This document shows positions 1 to 8,078 of a stretch of 64,000 nucleotides of DNA, one piece after another. The DNA is taken from assembly GCA_022843385.1 (NCBI GenBank), contig JALHNT010000014.1, positions 83,297-147,296 on the forward strand. The letters are read 5' to 3'. The translations under genes and the position numbers were made by a program. Each line of letters opens with the position of its first letter. Position 1 is the first letter of the stretch. The stretch is from Anaerolineae bacterium. GTDB lineage: Bacteria > Chloroflexota > Anaerolineae > Aggregatilineales > Phototrophicaceae. Below the pieces are notes generated by a model that was given only the letters and a program-made list of their open reading frames with translations, was not told where the DNA came from and searched no databases.

Positions 1-552
1 GGCGAGGCAGCGCTGAGAGCAGCGGCGCAAGCGCAAAATCTTTCGATCAGCATCATCCGTCCTGGCATGATCTTCGGGCCGCGCTCCGGTCAGTGGACGC
101 ATACCATGATTAAGCTGGCGAAGGTCTGGCCGTTCATCTGGCCGGGCGACGGCAGCGGCAGCGCCTTCCCGATTTATGTCGATGATGTGGTCGATCTGAT
201 GATGGTGCAGGCGACGCATCCAGCGGCGGATGGAGAAGCCTTCAACTGCGTCATTGACGCCGATGTGACCTGGCGCGAATTCCTGGGGGCATACAAATCA
301 CTGACCCAAAACACCTCGTGGATCGCCATCCCGCCCGGACTGGTCGCAGGAGTGCTGGGCGTAGTTGCGGCGTTGGCACCGAAAGAGTCACTGCTCAAAG
401 TAGGGCCGGACGCCATCCGATCGCTCTACCGGCAGGCGCGCTTTGATATGACCAAGGCACGGACGCTGCTCAACTGGTCACCACAGGTCCGTTTGGAGGA
501 AGGTGTGCAGCGTTCGATCCCCTGGCTGCGGGAAAAAGGGTTGCTCAAGTGA
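1..552 (+). CDS. NAD-dependent epimerase/dehydratase (extended SDR), C-terminal part
   Basis: The reading frame is open from base 1, so the gene begins outside the window; 183 codons are visible. The visible part contains a 'RPGMIFGPR' turn followed by 'IYVDDVVDLMM', the pattern seen in the C-terminal half of extended short-chain dehydrogenase/epimerases, where the second motif lies in the substrate-binding region. Enzymes of this family epimerise or reduce nucleotide sugars or sterol-like substrates with NAD(P). The N-terminal glycine-rich NAD site and the Tyr-x3-Lys catalytic pair are off-window, so the substrate cannot be guessed. The stop codon overlaps the GTG start of the next gene (GTGA), which suggests translational coupling to the methyltransferase downstream. 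Confidence 0.75.
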   Translation, partial: GEAALRAAAQAQNLSISIIRPGMIFGPRSGQWTHTMIKLAKVWPFIWPGDGSGSAFPIYVDDVVDLMMVQATHPAADGEAFNCVIDADVTWREFLGAYKSLTQNTSWIAIPPGLVAGVLGVVAALAPKESLLKVGPDAIRSLYRQARFDMTKARTLLNWSPQVRLEEGVQRSIPWLREKGLLK

Positions 553-1400
553 GTGATCTGCTGGCTGTGGTCGGCCTGGGCGCACTGCTGGCCGGAGTCG
601 CGGCAATAGGATGGTGGCTGCTGGTCGCCAGCGAAGGGGTGTACCTGGGGCGGCGGGTCGTCGTCTGGTTATACGATCGATTCGCTCAGAAGTATGACGG
701 GGTGAAGGGTTACATCCGCGAATACGAGCAGATGTATCTGGCTGATCCGATCATGAAAGCCATCGCACCACAGCCTGATCCTCTGGTGCTGGATGTAGCG
801 ACCGGCACCGGGCGGCTGCCGCTGGCGCTCAATCAGCACCGCGCGTTTGAGGGTTTCGTGATCGGTGTTGACTTGAGCCGAGAGATGCTGCGCTATGCCA
901 GCCGCAACATCCACCCCTATGATGAACGGGCGGCCTTCATCTGGTGTCCGGCGGAGCAGCTCCCCTTCCCGGATGATTGCTTCGATGTCGTCACCTGTCT
1001 GGAAGCGCTGGAATTCATGACCCAACCGGAGGCAGTACTGCGCGAACTGGCGCGGGTGCTGCGCCCCGGTGGTGTGCTGCTCATCACCCAGCGGATCAAT
1101 ACCCGGATGATGCCGGGCAAGACCTGGAGCAGCGGGCAAATCCTCGAATTGTTTGAGCACAGCGGCATCGTCGATGGGCAAGCGCAAATCTGGCAGGTGG
1201 ATTATCGCAAAGTGTGGGGGACGAAGGCCGGCGACTCGCTGCCAACCGGGGCGCTGACATTGGAAGATGTGCTGTGCTGCCCGCGCTGCCCGGATAGCCC
1301 GATGCGGCGTGATGGGGATCAATGGCGCTGTGAACAGTGCCAGGGGGTGGCAGTCACCGGCAAGGATGGCATCATCGAACTGTTTCCGCTGTACCGCTAG
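549..1400 (+). CDS. Membrane-anchored class I SAM methyltransferase with C-terminal zinc ribbon
   Basis: The protein has 283 residues and a GTG start that overlaps the previous stop by 4 bases. One hydrophobic segment (about residues 5-27) precedes a class I methyltransferase domain: motif I 'LDVATGTGRLP' at 81-91, an acidic motif II around D108, and 'LARVLRPGGVLLIT' at 167-180. The C-terminus carries a likely zinc ribbon with cysteine pairs at 244/247 and 261/264, similar in style to Trm112 or YcaR-like small zinc domains that accompany methyltransferases. The substrate is unknown. Coupling to an SDR enzyme suggests a lipid, quinone or sugar pathway, but this is only context. It converges with the next gene on the other strand with a 4-base overlap of the ends. 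Confidence 0.75.
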   Translation: MSDLLAVVGLGALLAGVAAIGWWLLVASEGVYLGRRVVVWLYDRFAQKYDGVKGYIREYEQMYLADPIMKAIAPQPDPLVLDVATGTGRLPLALNQHRAFEGFVIGVDLSREMLRYASRNIHPYDERAAFIWCPAEQLPFPDDCFDVVTCLEALEFMTQPEAVLRELARVLRPGGVLLITQRINTRMMPGKTWSSGQILELFEHSGIVDGQAQIWQVDYRKVWGTKAGDSLPTGALTLEDVLCCPRCPDSPMRRDGDQWRCEQCQGVAVTGKDGIIELFPLYR

Positions 1401-2335
1401 ACCGCTTCTGCTGCGACCTCATCTTCGATACCGCATTCACGCAAGCGCTGGTAGTAGCGATGCAACACCGGATGACCGCGATCATTGAAGTGGCCCTTGA
1501 CCTGCGTCGGGTCGAGCCGGGCGGCAGAGTGAGGCGTGTTGAGATCAGCGGCGAAGCGCTTCAGCTTGCGCCGGTATTCCCAGGATTCCAGCCAATCGCC
1601 CAGCCGTCCGTTGAGGACCCACTCCACCACTGTCTTGACCCTGCCCCAAACCGGAGACAACTGCTCATCCACCTCATCGTAGAAGGGGTGTACCGCGTTG
1701 GGCATCTGCGCCGCGACCCAGGCATTTTCGTCACGAAAGCGCCGATACAACGCGCGTCCGTAAACCGGCACCAGTTGGACGACCTCATGTGCCATGAAGA
1801 TGTCATACCGCGATTGAGCCAGTGCGGTCTCGGCAATAACGAAGTTGGGACAAATTTCCCAGCCGCGCAGCCGTCCCCAGCGCACCAGCAGCACAGCAAA
1901 GCCCCGCGCCAGCCACACCCGTCCTGGTGCGGTGACCACCATGTAATCCAGGTCGTCATCATCAGCAGCGGCATTCCGCACCGCCAATGAACCGGTCAAG
2001 CCAACCATCCGCACATAGGGCAGTTGCGCTAACCAGCGGCCACACTCGCGCGCCGGCGACCACAGGCGGGCCGATGAGGCTTCACGCTGGGCCCGAATGG
2101 CGATCAGTTCATGGCGTCCGCGCACGATGAAGTATCCTTCATGGCATTCCAGGTAGCACGAGAGCAAGCTGGATTTCAGCAGCGCGGTCTGAACCGCAGG
2201 TAGAGGATAAGGCTGGTCGGCAATGAGGAAGTGATGAATTTCCTCCAGACGCATGGGAAAATTGAACAGATCAGCGTACAGCACGGTGCGCAGGATGGCC
2301 GCATCTACTGAGTTCATCGACATCGCCCCATTCAT
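1397..2335 (-). CDS. Nucleotidyltransferase-fold protein of unknown role
   Basis: The protein has 312 residues. Residues 112-134 contain a 'GLTGSLAVRN' stretch followed after eight residues by an acidic cluster ending in D-L-D (128-130). This matches the pol-beta-type nucleotidyltransferase signature hG[GS]-x(9-13)-Dh[DE]h. The N-terminal 100 residues look like a winged-helix-type region, as in related two-domain proteins, and the C-terminus is charged and helical. The natural substrate cannot be inferred. A purine-rich GAGA lies about 6 bases before the first ATG; in-frame ATGs at residues 5 and 7 are alternatives. No partner gene is evident, since neighbours on both sides point elsewhere or are unrelated. 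Confidence 0.6.
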   Translation of the reverse strand: MNGAMSMNSVDAAILRTVLYADLFNFPMRLEEIHHFLIADQPYPLPAVQTALLKSSLLSCYLECHEGYFIVRGRHELIAIRAQREASSARLWSPARECGRWLAQLPYVRMVGLTGSLAVRNAAADDDDLDYMVVTAPGRVWLARGFAVLLVRWGRLRGWEICPNFVIAETALAQSRYDIFMAHEVVQLVPVYGRALYRRFRDENAWVAAQMPNAVHPFYDEVDEQLSPVWGRVKTVVEWVLNGRLGDWLESWEYRRKLKRFAADLNTPHSAARLDPTQVKGHFNDRGHPVLHRYYQRLRECGIEDEVAAEAV

Positions 2336-2379
2336 TTGCGTCTCATTACGATGCAGAACACGCTATTGGATTGCTGGCG

Positions 2380-3888
2380 TCACCAGCTAAAAACCCATGT
2401 GTCACGAAATTGACAGGATGTGCGAATCGGGTCGAAGTTGACGACGGCGTTGCCCACTGTTCCAGCAACAGGTTCCAGCGCAACAGCGCCAACATACGCG
2501 CCATCGACATAGTAGAGCGCCTGTCCCTGGCGAACGACCACCAGCAGATTACGGCGCGACTCCAGCGGCGGCTCAAGTTCGTCAAAGATGCCGGGGGAAA
2601 ATTCTTCCCCTGTACGGGTCGATACCCCGACTCCGCCCTGCTGATCGGCATAGGCCAGGGCATAGCGTGTGTCATCCTGTGCCTGGAAGATGAGGCCACA
2701 GCCGGTCATGGCTGATTCAGTAGCCGTCCAAGTGAGCGTCGAAGCCAGGGCAAACTCGCCAAAAGTCGCGCCACGTCCCAGCATAACCCGTTCAACACCC
2801 GGCCGAGACGATTCGACGAAGCTCTCCGAGACCGTGAGCGATACCACCGCTTCACCAGGAGCGAGCCCACGTCGCTGAAGTTCGCGGCCCATGTTGTTGG
2901 GGCTGCTGAGAATCAACTGCTGTGGGATGACCCGACGGCCTTCGATCAGCGCCGGCGTGGTCACGCGCAACTGCTGGAACACGGCGGTCACTTCGCTGCC
3001 AATAGCCGAAGGGGTGGCGATTGATAGGCCAAAACGACCAGGTGCGGTCAATTGATCGTCAAAGAGATGCCCGATCTGGCTCTGATTGTAGAAGAAATCG
3101 TAGCCATCTTCGCTCACCAGCAGGCTGAGGTCAAACTCAGATGCACCCGGTACAATCGCTGGATGAGATGTCCAGTCGCGAATGATACGTTCCTCGCCAT
3201 TCTGTTGGGCTATAAAGCGCCATAGACCGCCGTCATCCAGTTCAAAGCGATAGGCCGTTCGACTGTCCTGCTGACGGGTTGTGAGACCAACCACCCAGCC
3301 ATCCGTTCCTTCAACTTGCACCCGCACCTGAGCAAAGGCATCGGAGAAAGCTGCGCCATCCGCGCGATAAGCCGTCGCGCTGCGATCCGGCCCAGCCAAT
3401 GATAGAGTAAGGCCCTCGTCTGCTTGATCAATCGTCAGTTCATCACGGCTGCCGCGCCAGTTTCCGTCAAGACTGATGCCATCAGCCAGCGTACTGTAGC
3501 CGTTCAGCCAGAGCAGTTGATATTCGCCGGCGCTGCTGCCATAGCCCGATACGGTCAGGGTGTACTGGTCGGTACGGAGCAACGTCACTGCTTCCAGCAA
3601 GGCATCCGTTCGCTGTGGATATTGGGCATCGTCGTTGCTGATGATGACTTCGCCGCTACTGTTGCTGATGCTGATTGATGGGTCGAGATCACCCTGGGTC
3701 GCTTGGGCAATGAAGGACACGGGCTGGGTATCCGTCACACGAAAAGTGTAGGTGTGCTGCTCCCCCGCTGCCAATTGAGCCACGACAGGCGTATAGGGTT
3801 CGAGCGCAGATTGTGCCTGTGCCAGCGACGGGCCGAGCCACAGCACCATCGTCAACAACAGCAGTGTGGAGCGAGCTATTCGGCCCAC
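2380..3888 (-). CDS. Secreted protein with PPC-like domain and a lectin-like beta-sandwich
   Basis: The protein has 502 residues. A clear Sec signal peptide occupies about residues 1-25 (hydrophobic core, then A-Q-A-Q-S). Residues 30-130 resemble the bacterial pre-peptidase C-terminal (PPC) beta-sandwich: 'LAAGEQHTYTFRV', 'DPSISISNSSG' and 'YTLTVSGYGSSAGEYQL' follow its strand order. The remainder contains two repeats with strands like those of LamG/3-keto-glycoside-hydrolase-type domains ('YRFELDDGGLWRF', 'ARYGLSIA'-like patterns). No catalytic residues are recognisable. It is probably exported and may bind carbohydrate or protein. Its start overlaps the end of the upstream membrane protein gene by 13 bases, so the two are probably co-transcribed. 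Confidence 0.6.
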   Translation of the reverse strand: MGRIARSTLLLLTMVLWLGPSLAQAQSALEPYTPVVAQLAAGEQHTYTFRVTDTQPVSFIAQATQGDLDPSISISNSSGEVIISNDDAQYPQRTDALLEAVTLLRTDQYTLTVSGYGSSAGEYQLLWLNGYSTLADGISLDGNWRGSRDELTIDQADEGLTLSLAGPDRSATAYRADGAAFSDAFAQVRVQVEGTDGWVVGLTTRQQDSRTAYRFELDDGGLWRFIAQQNGEERIIRDWTSHPAIVPGASEFDLSLLVSEDGYDFFYNQSQIGHLFDDQLTAPGRFGLSIATPSAIGSEVTAVFQQLRVTTPALIEGRRVIPQQLILSSPNNMGRELQRRGLAPGEAVVSLTVSESFVESSRPGVERVMLGRGATFGEFALASTLTWTATESAMTGCGLIFQAQDDTRYALAYADQQGGVGVSTRTGEEFSPGIFDELEPPLESRRNLLVVVRQGQALYYVDGAYVGAVALEPVAGTVGNAVVNFDPIRTSCQFRDTWVFSW

Positions 3889-4529
3889 AGGGGGAATTGT
3901 CCGTTCAGCTTGGTGATGAATTGTTCGAAGTCGGTGACCAGCATTTCAGCGCCATCATGCCAGCGATGTTCTTCCGCCAGCCGCAGCCGGCGCTGTTCAC
4001 CGGCTAATCGCAGCGAGTCGTTCCTGGCGGTGTCCGATTTCTTATCGTTCGATAGTTCGGCAAACTTCACGAGCTGATTAAGCTGACCGAATTGTTCAGG
4101 CGAAGCAAAGGTGTATACCGCCAGGTAGCTATCGTCCTGTTCCAGCGCGCATGCGACCACGTACCACCCTTTGGGCATCCGACCCCGTTTGGGAATCTTG
4201 AAGCACCAGCGCAGGATGCTGGCAGCCTGGTCGCCCTGGATTTGAACCTGGGGACGTCCCTGTTTGGTGATGCGTGCGCCCTGGGCATCCATATGCACCA
4301 GACGGCCACTGGGCCAGCGCTGCTTGAGGATAGGTTCCACCAGACGCCCGGCCAAAGCCGCCACCGCAAAGCCGATGATGCCAGCGATGATGTTCAGCCC
4401 GGCGCTGGGAATGAGTTGATTGACAATTGAAAAGGTGACCAGGCCGACGACTAGGAAGACTGTCAGGATGCCCCAGCGAATCCCAACGTGTTCGCGGTCA
4501 ACCGGAATAGTGAGTGTTTCAGCGATCAT
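3876..4529 (-). CDS. Hypothetical membrane protein with two N-terminal helices
   Basis: The protein has 217 residues. Two membrane helices (about residues 19-40 and 45-66) are followed by a soluble cytoplasmic-type domain. Its basic and charged C-terminal part (residues 150-200, rich in R, E and K) looks helical. I do not recognise the family. The topology, a short hairpin in the membrane and a soluble tail, resembles PH-like/YcxB-type small membrane proteins, but no motif proves that. The gene overlaps the methyltransferase upstream by 4 bases and the secreted PPC protein downstream by 13 bases, giving a tight three-gene unit. Confidence 0.5.
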   Translation of the reverse strand: MIAETLTIPVDREHVGIRWGILTVFLVVGLVTFSIVNQLIPSAGLNIIAGIIGFAVAALAGRLVEPILKQRWPSGRLVHMDAQGARITKQGRPQVQIQGDQAASILRWCFKIPKRGRMPKGWYVVACALEQDDSYLAVYTFASPEQFGQLNQLVKFAELSNDKKSDTARNDSLRLAGEQRRLRLAEEHRWHDGAEMLVTDFEQFITKLNGQFPLWAE

Positions 4530-5284
4530 GCAGATGGTTTCTCTGTGATGAATACCACGCGGCTGGCGCGTGAGTTCACGGGATCATATGGTTCAAGATT
4601 GGCGGTGGTGATGGCTTTCACCGTAAGACCACTGCGCTGCACCAGGGTAGCAACGGCCTGAACCGGAAACGAACGCAGCAGATGTTTAGCATCGAGCCGT
4701 TCCCAGGAGTTGATCCGTTTGCGAAATACCGTGTAGTTGGCTGTGTGAAGCTGGCGCTCGTAATCATAATCATGGGTCACAAAACCAACGACCGATTGAG
4801 CAGGATCCGCCAACATCTGAGGCGCGGCCGAGCCTTCTTCGGTCAAGCCTTGCAGCGTAGTCAGATCAAACAGGAACAATTTACCGGGTTCGAGGATACG
4901 CGACACACTGGCGAACACCATCTCGATATCGCGCAGGCTGTTCAGGTCATTGATGACATTCAGGGCCAACATCAGATCTGCCGTGGCGACCTGGTTTCCG
5001 AGTTCGCGTATATCACTCAGCACCCATTTGACGCTGGAATGCTCCAACTTGCGCCGCGCGATGTCAAGCATTTCCGTGGATTGATCAACGCCAGTGATGG
5101 TATAGCGAAACTGCGAGAGGTATTCGAGGCTGGCGCCAGTGCCACATCCCAGTACCACCACAAAACGCCCCAGCCAGTCGTTGCGTTGAATATAATCAAT
5201 CAGCCGTGCCACAAGCTGGCGGCTTGAGTCGCCCATATTCAGGTCATCATAGACTGAGGCGAGGACGGCGTAATCTCCGGGCAT
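4526..5284 (-). CDS. Class I SAM-dependent methyltransferase
   Basis: The protein has 252 residues and a complete Rossmann methyltransferase core. Motif I is 'VVVLGCGTGASLEYL' at about 42-56, the acidic ribose-binding residue is in 'GVDQS' at about 64-68, and 'LMLALNVIND' serves as motif IV. The N-terminal 'YAVLASVYDDL' is a common opening in stand-alone methyltransferases of the Methyltransf_25/31 type. The substrate is unknown. It is the first gene of a three-gene overlapping unit with a small membrane protein and a secreted protein, so an envelope-related target is possible but unproven. Confidence 0.75.
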   Translation of the reverse strand: MPGDYAVLASVYDDLNMGDSSRQLVARLIDYIQRNDWLGRFVVVLGCGTGASLEYLSQFRYTITGVDQSTEMLDIARRKLEHSSVKWVLSDIRELGNQVATADLMLALNVINDLNSLRDIEMVFASVSRILEPGKLFLFDLTTLQGLTEEGSAAPQMLADPAQSVVGFVTHDYDYERQLHTANYTVFRKRINSWERLDAKHLLRSFPVQAVATLVQRSGLTVKAITTANLEPYDPVNSRASRVVFITEKPSA

Positions 5285-5362
5285 GACACTTTTCCTAGCC
5301 GACGTTGATGATTGATTTCCGGGCGCTAGGTTAGCATAAAGACCTTTGATTGGCGAATCGGG

Positions 5363-6058
5363 CTACAGAGGCATCCGGTAGCCCTGCCCTGGCACCGTCA
5401 CTATATAAGTCGGGTGGCGCGGATTGCCCTCGATCTTCTGACGCAAACGGGAGATGTTGACGCGCAGCACAGAATAGTCACCAGCATAGGTGTCGTTCCA
5501 TACTCCACGCAACAGATCGTCATGGGTAACAATCTGTCCGGCATGTCGCATCAAGGTGACGAGCAGGCCGTATTCAATCGGCGTCAGATGCAGACGCTCT
5601 CCCCGTATGAAAGCCTGCCGCCGAGGAATATCCAGTTCGAGCTGGCGGACAACCAGCTTGGTCTCCGGCGCCGGTGTCCAGTTGATGCGTCGCAGCAATG
5701 CCTTGACGCGGGCAACCAGTTCTTCGGGCGAGAAAGGTTTGGAGAGATAATCATCCGCTCCGGCTTCAAGCGCCGTGACCTTATCACGCTCACGAGTGAA
5801 TCCACTGACGACAATCATGGGCGTAAAGGAACGCTCGCGCACCTGCTTCAACACATCCAGGCCGTTGATGTCAGGAAGGTTGATGTCCAGCAGTACCAGG
5901 TCAGGGTTGGTCACCGCAATGTGTTGCAGCGCTGCTTCGCCTCGATCAACCGCAACAGCATTGTAGCCGGCCTCGTGCAGCAGGGTGCAGACCACTTCCG
6001 CTGTGTCTTCGTCGTCTTCAACAATTAGTATCTGGTGTGGGTCTTGAACCATGACCAT
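5363..6058 (-). CDS. OmpR/PhoB-family response regulator
   Basis: The protein has 231 residues. The receiver domain (about 8-122) has the acidic pair D15/D16, the phosphoacceptor D58 in 'LLDINLPD', and K107 in 'LSKPFS'. A winged-helix DNA-binding domain (about 135-231) follows, with 'LTPIEYGLLVTLMRHAGQIV' and 'YIVTVPGQGYRM' typical of OmpR/PhoB regulators. No sensor kinase is adjacent, so this is an orphan regulator. The start has an upstream AGGTGG about 9 bases away; a second in-frame ATG lies two codons later. Its targets cannot be told from the sequence. Confidence 0.92.
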   Translation of the reverse strand: MVMVQDPHQILIVEDDEDTAEVVCTLLHEAGYNAVAVDRGEAALQHIAVTNPDLVLLDINLPDINGLDVLKQVRERSFTPMIVVSGFTRERDKVTALEAGADDYLSKPFSPEELVARVKALLRRINWTPAPETKLVVRQLELDIPRRQAFIRGERLHLTPIEYGLLVTLMRHAGQIVTHDDLLRGVWNDTYAGDYSVLRVNISRLRQKIEGNPRHPTYIVTVPGQGYRMPL

Positions 6059-6193
6059 AGCACTGATCCACCTGTAATGATTCTGATACGCATTTCAAAC
6101 GAGAATGTAACATTCTGCTATCATCATAGCGGAAAGCAGCGTTTCGCGCAACAAGAATGTTATGCTGATTCGTTGAGATAATGAAATGTGGCA

Positions 6194-6222
6194 AACAAAA
6201 ACGCATACAGTTTGTATGCGTT
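6194..6222 (-). terminator. Rho-independent terminator of tRNA-Val
   Basis: A perfect 10-base-pair stem (6200-6209 with 6213-6222) closes on a 3-base loop. On the minus strand it is followed by a T-rich tail (TTTTTGTTTG). It starts 8 bases after the tRNA-Val 3' end, so it is well placed to end that transcript. Confidence 0.85.
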
Positions 6223-6230
6223 GATGGTTA

Positions 6231-6303
6231 TGGGCCGTACAGGACTCGAACCTGTAACCCCTTCGGTGTAAACGAAGTGCTCTGCCAATTGAGCTAACCG
6301 CCC
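6231..6303 (-). tRNA. tRNA-Val (anticodon TAC)
   Basis: The 73-base cloverleaf has a D stem GCTC/GAGC, an anticodon stem CTTCG/CGAAG with loop TTTACAC (anticodon TAC), and a T stem ACAGG/CCTGT with the usual TTCGAGT loop. The CCA tail is not encoded. The acceptor stem GGGCGGT/ACGGCCC has one G-G mismatch at positions 5:68. The discriminator base is A, as expected for valine tRNAs. Confidence 0.93.
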
Positions 6304-6312
6304 GATACCGTT

Positions 6313-6341
6313 ACTGTACAACAAGCGGGGGTGTTTTTCAA
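6313..6341 (-). promoter_or_regulatory. Likely sigma-70 promoter of tRNA-Val
   Basis: On the minus strand, TTGAAA (6336-6341) and TACAGT (6313-6318) are separated by 17 bases, matching the -35 and -10 consensus at 5 of 6 and 4 of 6 positions. The -10 box ends 9 bases before the first tRNA base, leaving a very short leader. Confidence 0.5.
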
Positions 6342-6359
6342 TCCCCCTGCCCATTTTTC

Positions 6360-8051
6360 TCACAGGCGTGGTGGTGTGACGCCGGTTTGTTTCTGATATT
6401 TGCCCTTCTTATCCGCATACGAGATTTCGCACTCCGAATCGCCTTCGAAGAACAAGACTTGCGCCAGTCCTTCATTTGCATAAACTTTCGCAGGCAGTGG
6501 CGTCGTGTTGCTGATTTCAAGCGTGACATACCCTTCCCATTCCGGCTCAAAGGGCGTTACGTTCACGATGAGACCACAATTTCGAACGAACACCCCTGCA
6601 TCGAGAGCAAAGTTACCGGCCTCAGGTACTGTCAGGCAGTAAACATCATGATCGCCAGGTACTTCGCGAATGGATGCCACCTTATGGTTATTGGGCTGCT
6701 CTTTCATTCCTTTGAAGGCACGCACGACTTCAGGAAAGCGACGGAACACAGCGCGGTCGCAATTCAGCAATCGAGCCGCACCGCGAATTGAGCCTGTTTC
6801 GTCCAGCGCCGCACGTACAACTTCAGCCGTAATTTCTTCTCTCAGGCGAATATTGCGGGCAATGCTTTGTTGTTGGCTGCGCCTTGTTCCATCATCGCGA
6901 TCCCAGGCGGCTCTTGATCGCTCACCGATGATTGCGCGATTTTCAGGATCAGCAAAATGCGCCTGCATTTGCTCGCTCTTGAGTTGACGGCGTTCCTCAG
7001 TCCAACTCAGGATTCGTTGTTGGATAACTTCCTCTCGAATAGTGGCGTAGCGGTCATCATGCCAGAAAGCTTTCGCACGATCACTTTGAGCCTGTGAGTA
7101 GCGCTCGACCCATTCAGGATTTTGAGCCAGACGTTCCAATGCTTCACGAATGGATTGGCTGTGTTCATCCGGGTCGAATTCTGCTCCATAAGTTTCCTGA
7201 TTGTGCAACCGGATATGCTCACTGGCGTTCATCCGGGTCAAATTAGTCGGATTGTTATTTCGACGATCAAAATCCATATGATGTCGGTGCGTTCCAGGAA
7301 CATCGGCATAAATGCCGTGTCTCAGATTCCACTCATCGGCCAGACGATGTGTGGGGTGGAGTTGTCCATTGACGGGTTGGTAGACGGTTTCATATCCTCG
7401 CGCAAGCTGACGATACAATGGCATCAAGGACTGCCCAGGGCGCATCTCGTGAGCCGGAAGCAGTTGACCATCGCGGGTTACGAATTCGTGATCAGGTGTG
7501 CAATGAATAATCGAGTCGTTATCCAACGTCACTTCCAGCAGCGCATCCCGTCCAATCCAGCGCGGTTGTTCCAGTAAGGTCACGATGATGCGTCCAAATT
7601 GACCGATGCTGTAGCCCCAGAACAATTCACCCTGCTGGCTCCGTTCAGCCATTTCTTCAAGCGAAGCTGACTGACCGTTGACCAGCGCAACTCGTGTATC
7701 CCCACGAAAGCATCTTGCATACGTGCTTTTACCAACACATACCGTCAGAACACTGCGCGGGATGCGAAAGTATTCCATCGAACGCGCCAGGGCGAATGAG
7801 TTGGGCGGGATGATGCAGACATCACCCTGGTAATCGACAAACGAACTGGGCGAGAAGTTCTTCGGGTCCACCACTGCCGAGAAAACGTTGGTGAAAATCT
7901 TGAATTCATCGGCCACCCGCAGATCGTAGCCATAGCTGGAAACGCCGTAGCTGATGACGCCTTCGCGCACCTGCTTCTCGACAAATGGCTCGATCATGCC
8001 GTGTTCCAGCGCCATCCGGCGAATCCAGTGATCCGGTTTCAACCCCATCAT
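6360..8051 (-). CDS. dcd: dCTP deaminase precursor interrupted by an intein
   Basis: The translated product has 563 residues: N-extein 1-113, intein 114-491, C-extein 492-563. Removing the intein leaves a 185-residue dCTP deaminase, an enzyme that converts dCTP to dUTP (or dUMP in bifunctional forms) to feed thymidylate synthesis. The N-extein ends with 'GKSTYAR', corresponding to the active-site R-S-S-x-A-R region, and the C-extein resumes with '[16 protein letters not shown]', followed by the catalytic-type Glu in 'TLEISN'. The mature enzyme is a normal length for this family. Two ATGs are adjacent at the start; GGAGG is correctly spaced (5 bases) from the second one (8048), which I prefer slightly. 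The gene lies 27 bases after argS on the same strand. Confidence 0.92.
   Translation of the reverse strand: MMGLKPDHWIRRMALEHGMIEPFVEKQVREGVISYGVSSYGYDLRVADEFKIFTNVFSAVVDPKNFSPSSFVDYQGDVCIIPPNSFALARSMEYFRIPRSVLTVCVGKSTYARCFRGDTRVALVNGQSASLEEMAERSQQGELFWGYSIGQFGRIIVTLLEQPRWIGRDALLEVTLDNDSIIHCTPDHEFVTRDGQLLPAHEMRPGQSLMPLYRQLARGYETVYQPVNGQLHPTHRLADEWNLRHGIYADVPGTHRHHMDFDRRNNNPTNLTRMNASEHIRLHNQETYGAEFDPDEHSQSIREALERLAQNPEWVERYSQAQSDRAKAFWHDDRYATIREEVIQQRILSWTEERRQLKSEQMQAHFADPENRAIIGERSRAAWDRDDGTRRSQQQSIARNIRLREEITAEVVRAALDETGSIRGAARLLNCDRAVFRRFPEVVRAFKGMKEQPNNHKVASIREVPGDHDVYCLTVPEAGNFALDAGVFVRNCGLIVNVTPFEPEWEGYVTLEISNTTPLPAKVYANEGLAQVLFFEGDSECEISYADKKGKYQKQTGVTPPRL
6579..7712 (-). mobile_element. 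Intein with HNH-endonuclease region inside dCTP deaminase
   Basis: This 378-residue insert (precursor residues 114-491) has the splicing blocks in order: block A starting at C114 ([10 protein letters not shown]), block B with T185-P-D-H188, block F '[13 protein letters not shown]' (471-483), and block G ending VFVRN at 491 before C492. An HNH-type region lies in the middle: H257-H258-x-D260, then N-N-x-P-x-N-L (266-271), and H279/H283. Residues 295-405 hold repeated short helical elements with F-W or A-W cores, and 409-447 looks like a helix-turn-helix; these are probably DNA-contact modules. The element is in frame and without stops, so it appears intact. The residue before the terminal Asn is Arg rather than the usual His. 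Confidence 0.9.
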
Positions 8052-8078
8052 CCCCTCCAGTCTTGCGAATACAATCCG

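Noticed and set aside
1397..1400. Possible frameshift or fusion between the zinc-ribbon methyltransferase and the next gene
   Set aside because: The two genes are on opposite strands and simply share four bases at their ends; each is complete.
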